Source: Sphingomonas aerophila (GTDB lineage Bacteria; Pseudomonadota; Alphaproteobacteria; Sphingomonadales; Sphingomonadaceae). From it: DNA of 64,000 nucleotides. The notes under the pieces were generated by a model. The model worked only from the letters and a program-made list of their open reading frames with translations, was not told the DNA's origin and did not search any database. The number at the start of each line of letters is the position of its first letter. Positions within the stretch are counted from its first letter, which is position 1. Shown here piece by piece: positions 63,206 through 64,000 of the stretch. The position numbers and the translations under genes were made by a program. The DNA lies in assembly GCF_014199305.1 (NCBI RefSeq), contig NZ_JACIJK010000004.1:186001-250000 (forward strand). The letters are read 5' to 3'.

Positions 63206-63356
63206 GCGAGGACCAGGAGCGAGGTCGGCCCTTTGCTCGAAGAGATAGCACCGCTTCAATCGCCACCCCGAGGGCGATCCCCGGTCCGATGTTGTGCGTT
63301 GCTACCCCGCCTCCCGCGCCGATTGCGACGCCTATGCCCAACCACTTCGGATCCAT
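63183..63356 (-). CDS. Glycine-zipper small membrane protein, 57 residues, paralogue
   Basis: The product MDPKWLGIGVAIGAGGGVAT then HNIGPGIALGVAIEAVLSLR matches the 61.6 kb protein along its zipper. AAGAGAGC precedes the ATG. Its stop codon lies inside motif copy 11, so gene and motif are interlocked. Confidence 0.7.
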   Translation of the reverse strand: MDPKWLGIGVAIGAGGGVATHNIGPGIALGVAIEAVLSLRAKGRPRSWSSLARLGTG

Positions 63357-63380
63357 GCGCTCTCTTTGGGGTGTCGGTCT

Positions 63381-63406
63381 GGCCTACCGGTTCGGACAGG
63401 TAGCAA
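63381..63406 (-). promoter_or_regulatory. Dispersed promoter/operator motif, copy 12
   Basis: TTGCTA, 14-bp spacer CCTGTCCGAACCGG, TAGGCC, 24 bases before the glycine-zipper ATG. It is the last copy; beyond it the strand of the genes changes. Confidence 0.6.
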
Positions 63407-63582
63407 ACCGCCAGAGCAAGGTCCGCCTTCGCCAGCAATCATTGCACGATAGCTTCCTGAAAGTACAATCGAGCTGCGCCACCTATTCCTACGCACCGAG
63501 ACTTTCAGCATAGCCCGCCCAATTGGCTTGCGTCGCCGACTACGAGGTCTAGCATCTGCCTGGGTCACACAGGGGATAAGAC

Positions 63583-64000
63583 ATGAACTGCTACATACTT
63601 GCTGGCGTTCTTGCGATTCTGCCCACTGTAGCCGGTGCTGATAACTACCACATAGAGATCCCGTTCACAGGTGTGTTCGGCAACGACGCCTATGGTCTGT
63701 ACAAAGCGGGTGACAAAATCACGGGCCTCATCGTGTATGACCGGGTGTACAACGAGGATACAATGGGCCTGTTTGAGGGTGCAGAGTACATCTCGCTCGA
63801 GACTAAGCTGGAGGATTATGTCTCTCCAGTGCTGTACGCGAACTACGACAGGGCGGACAAAGAGGCCAGCTTCTCCGGTGCCAGGTCGCAGCCATTGATA
63901 AGCGTGAACTTCTTCAACGTGCTAGGTCAAAAGCATTATCTTCCCACGCTTGCAGAGCTCCTGAACAAGCGAGGCACTTTCTCTACCTCATCTTACACCA
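63583..64000 (+). CDS. Secreted hypothetical protein, partial
   Basis: A signal peptide (MNCYILAGVLAILPTVAGA) is followed by a beta-rich mature part (IPFTGVFGNDAYGLYKAGDK, ITGLIVYDRVYNEDTMG). The frame is open to the window edge, giving 139 codons so far. AGGGGATAAGAC precedes the ATG. The fold style recalls PEP-CTERM-type surface proteins, but the sorting tail would be beyond the edge. Confidence 0.7.
   Translation, partial: MNCYILAGVLAILPTVAGADNYHIEIPFTGVFGNDAYGLYKAGDKITGLIVYDRVYNEDTMGLFEGAEYISLETKLEDYVSPVLYANYDRADKEASFSGARSQPLISVNFFNVLGQKHYLPTLAELLNKRGTFSTSSYT

Noticed and set aside
58940..63406. CRISPR array
   Set aside because: The repeats are dispersed 250-500 bp apart with genes between them, vary in sequence and lack uniform spacers or cas genes.
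58940..63406. Integron cassette array with attC sites
   Set aside because: No integron integrase is near, and the motifs lack the paired R/L boxes and long imperfect hairpins of attC; promoter geometry fits better.

Overview
The window is GC-rich alphaproteobacterial chromosome, most likely Sphingomonas or a close sphingomonad. The reasons are an alphaproteobacterial LexA box (GAAC-N7-GAAC) upstream of recA, a PopZ-type polar organiser, ETF-ubiquinone oxidoreductase, LolC/LolD and TolC genes of alphaproteobacterial type, and small secreted proteins of a kind common in sphingomonads. No species call is possible from sequence alone.

Bases 1-30,050 are core chromosome: recA, ispE, a TPR protein and ETF-QO on the minus strand; a uracil-DNA glycosylase-like gene, lytic transglycosylase and moaB on the plus strand; a radical SAM gene; an acyl-CoA synthetase broken by a one-base frameshift; dnaE; a tightly overlapped operon lolC-lolD-57 aa protein-GNAT-glutathione peroxidase-41 aa protein; hsp20; an EAL protein; valS-popZ-tolC-pcm; then a polysaccharide pyruvyl transferase and a glycosyltransferase.

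From about 30,357 to the right edge lies an integrated, decayed phage-like element. It begins at the 5' half of a tRNA-Cys gene next to a tyrosine integrase. A left module holds int, an excisionase-like HTH protein, DUF1643, a nuclease, HNH enzymes, a beta-clamp lacking most of domain I, replication-like proteins, a NusG-like protein and a candidate pseudoknotted RNA. The packaging/head module is wrecked. The large terminase is cut off after its ATPase part. A fused prohead protease-capsid gene and the last codons of a portal gene are inverted. The tail tube has lost its start and reads into a large Calx-beta/esterase/lectin-like tail protein. No tape measure, baseplate or intact lysis gene is visible. 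Next comes a cargo zone that looks like cell-surface modification: two membrane acyltransferases, a GH5-type secreted glycosidase, an RTX calcium-binding protein and three copies (one intact, one cut, one fragment) of a small secreted protein.

The most unusual part is 58.9-63.4 kb. A 28-bp motif occurs at least 12 times, plus two weaker copies, always in the same orientation. Read on the minus strand it looks like a promoter: TTGCCC, 16 bp, TAGGCT, with a conserved GAACCGG-containing spacer that forms an imperfect dyad. Nearly every copy sits just upstream of one or a few tiny minus-strand genes (secreted, lipoprotein-like, glycine-zipper, HTH), and several start codons lie only 6-8 nt after the -10-like box, which predicts leaderless mRNAs. 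This reads as a dispersed promoter/operator regulon of small accessory genes. One copy also heads the operon that runs through several small proteins, an SRAP protein and an HU/IHF protein. A plus-strand secreted-protein gene runs off the right edge.
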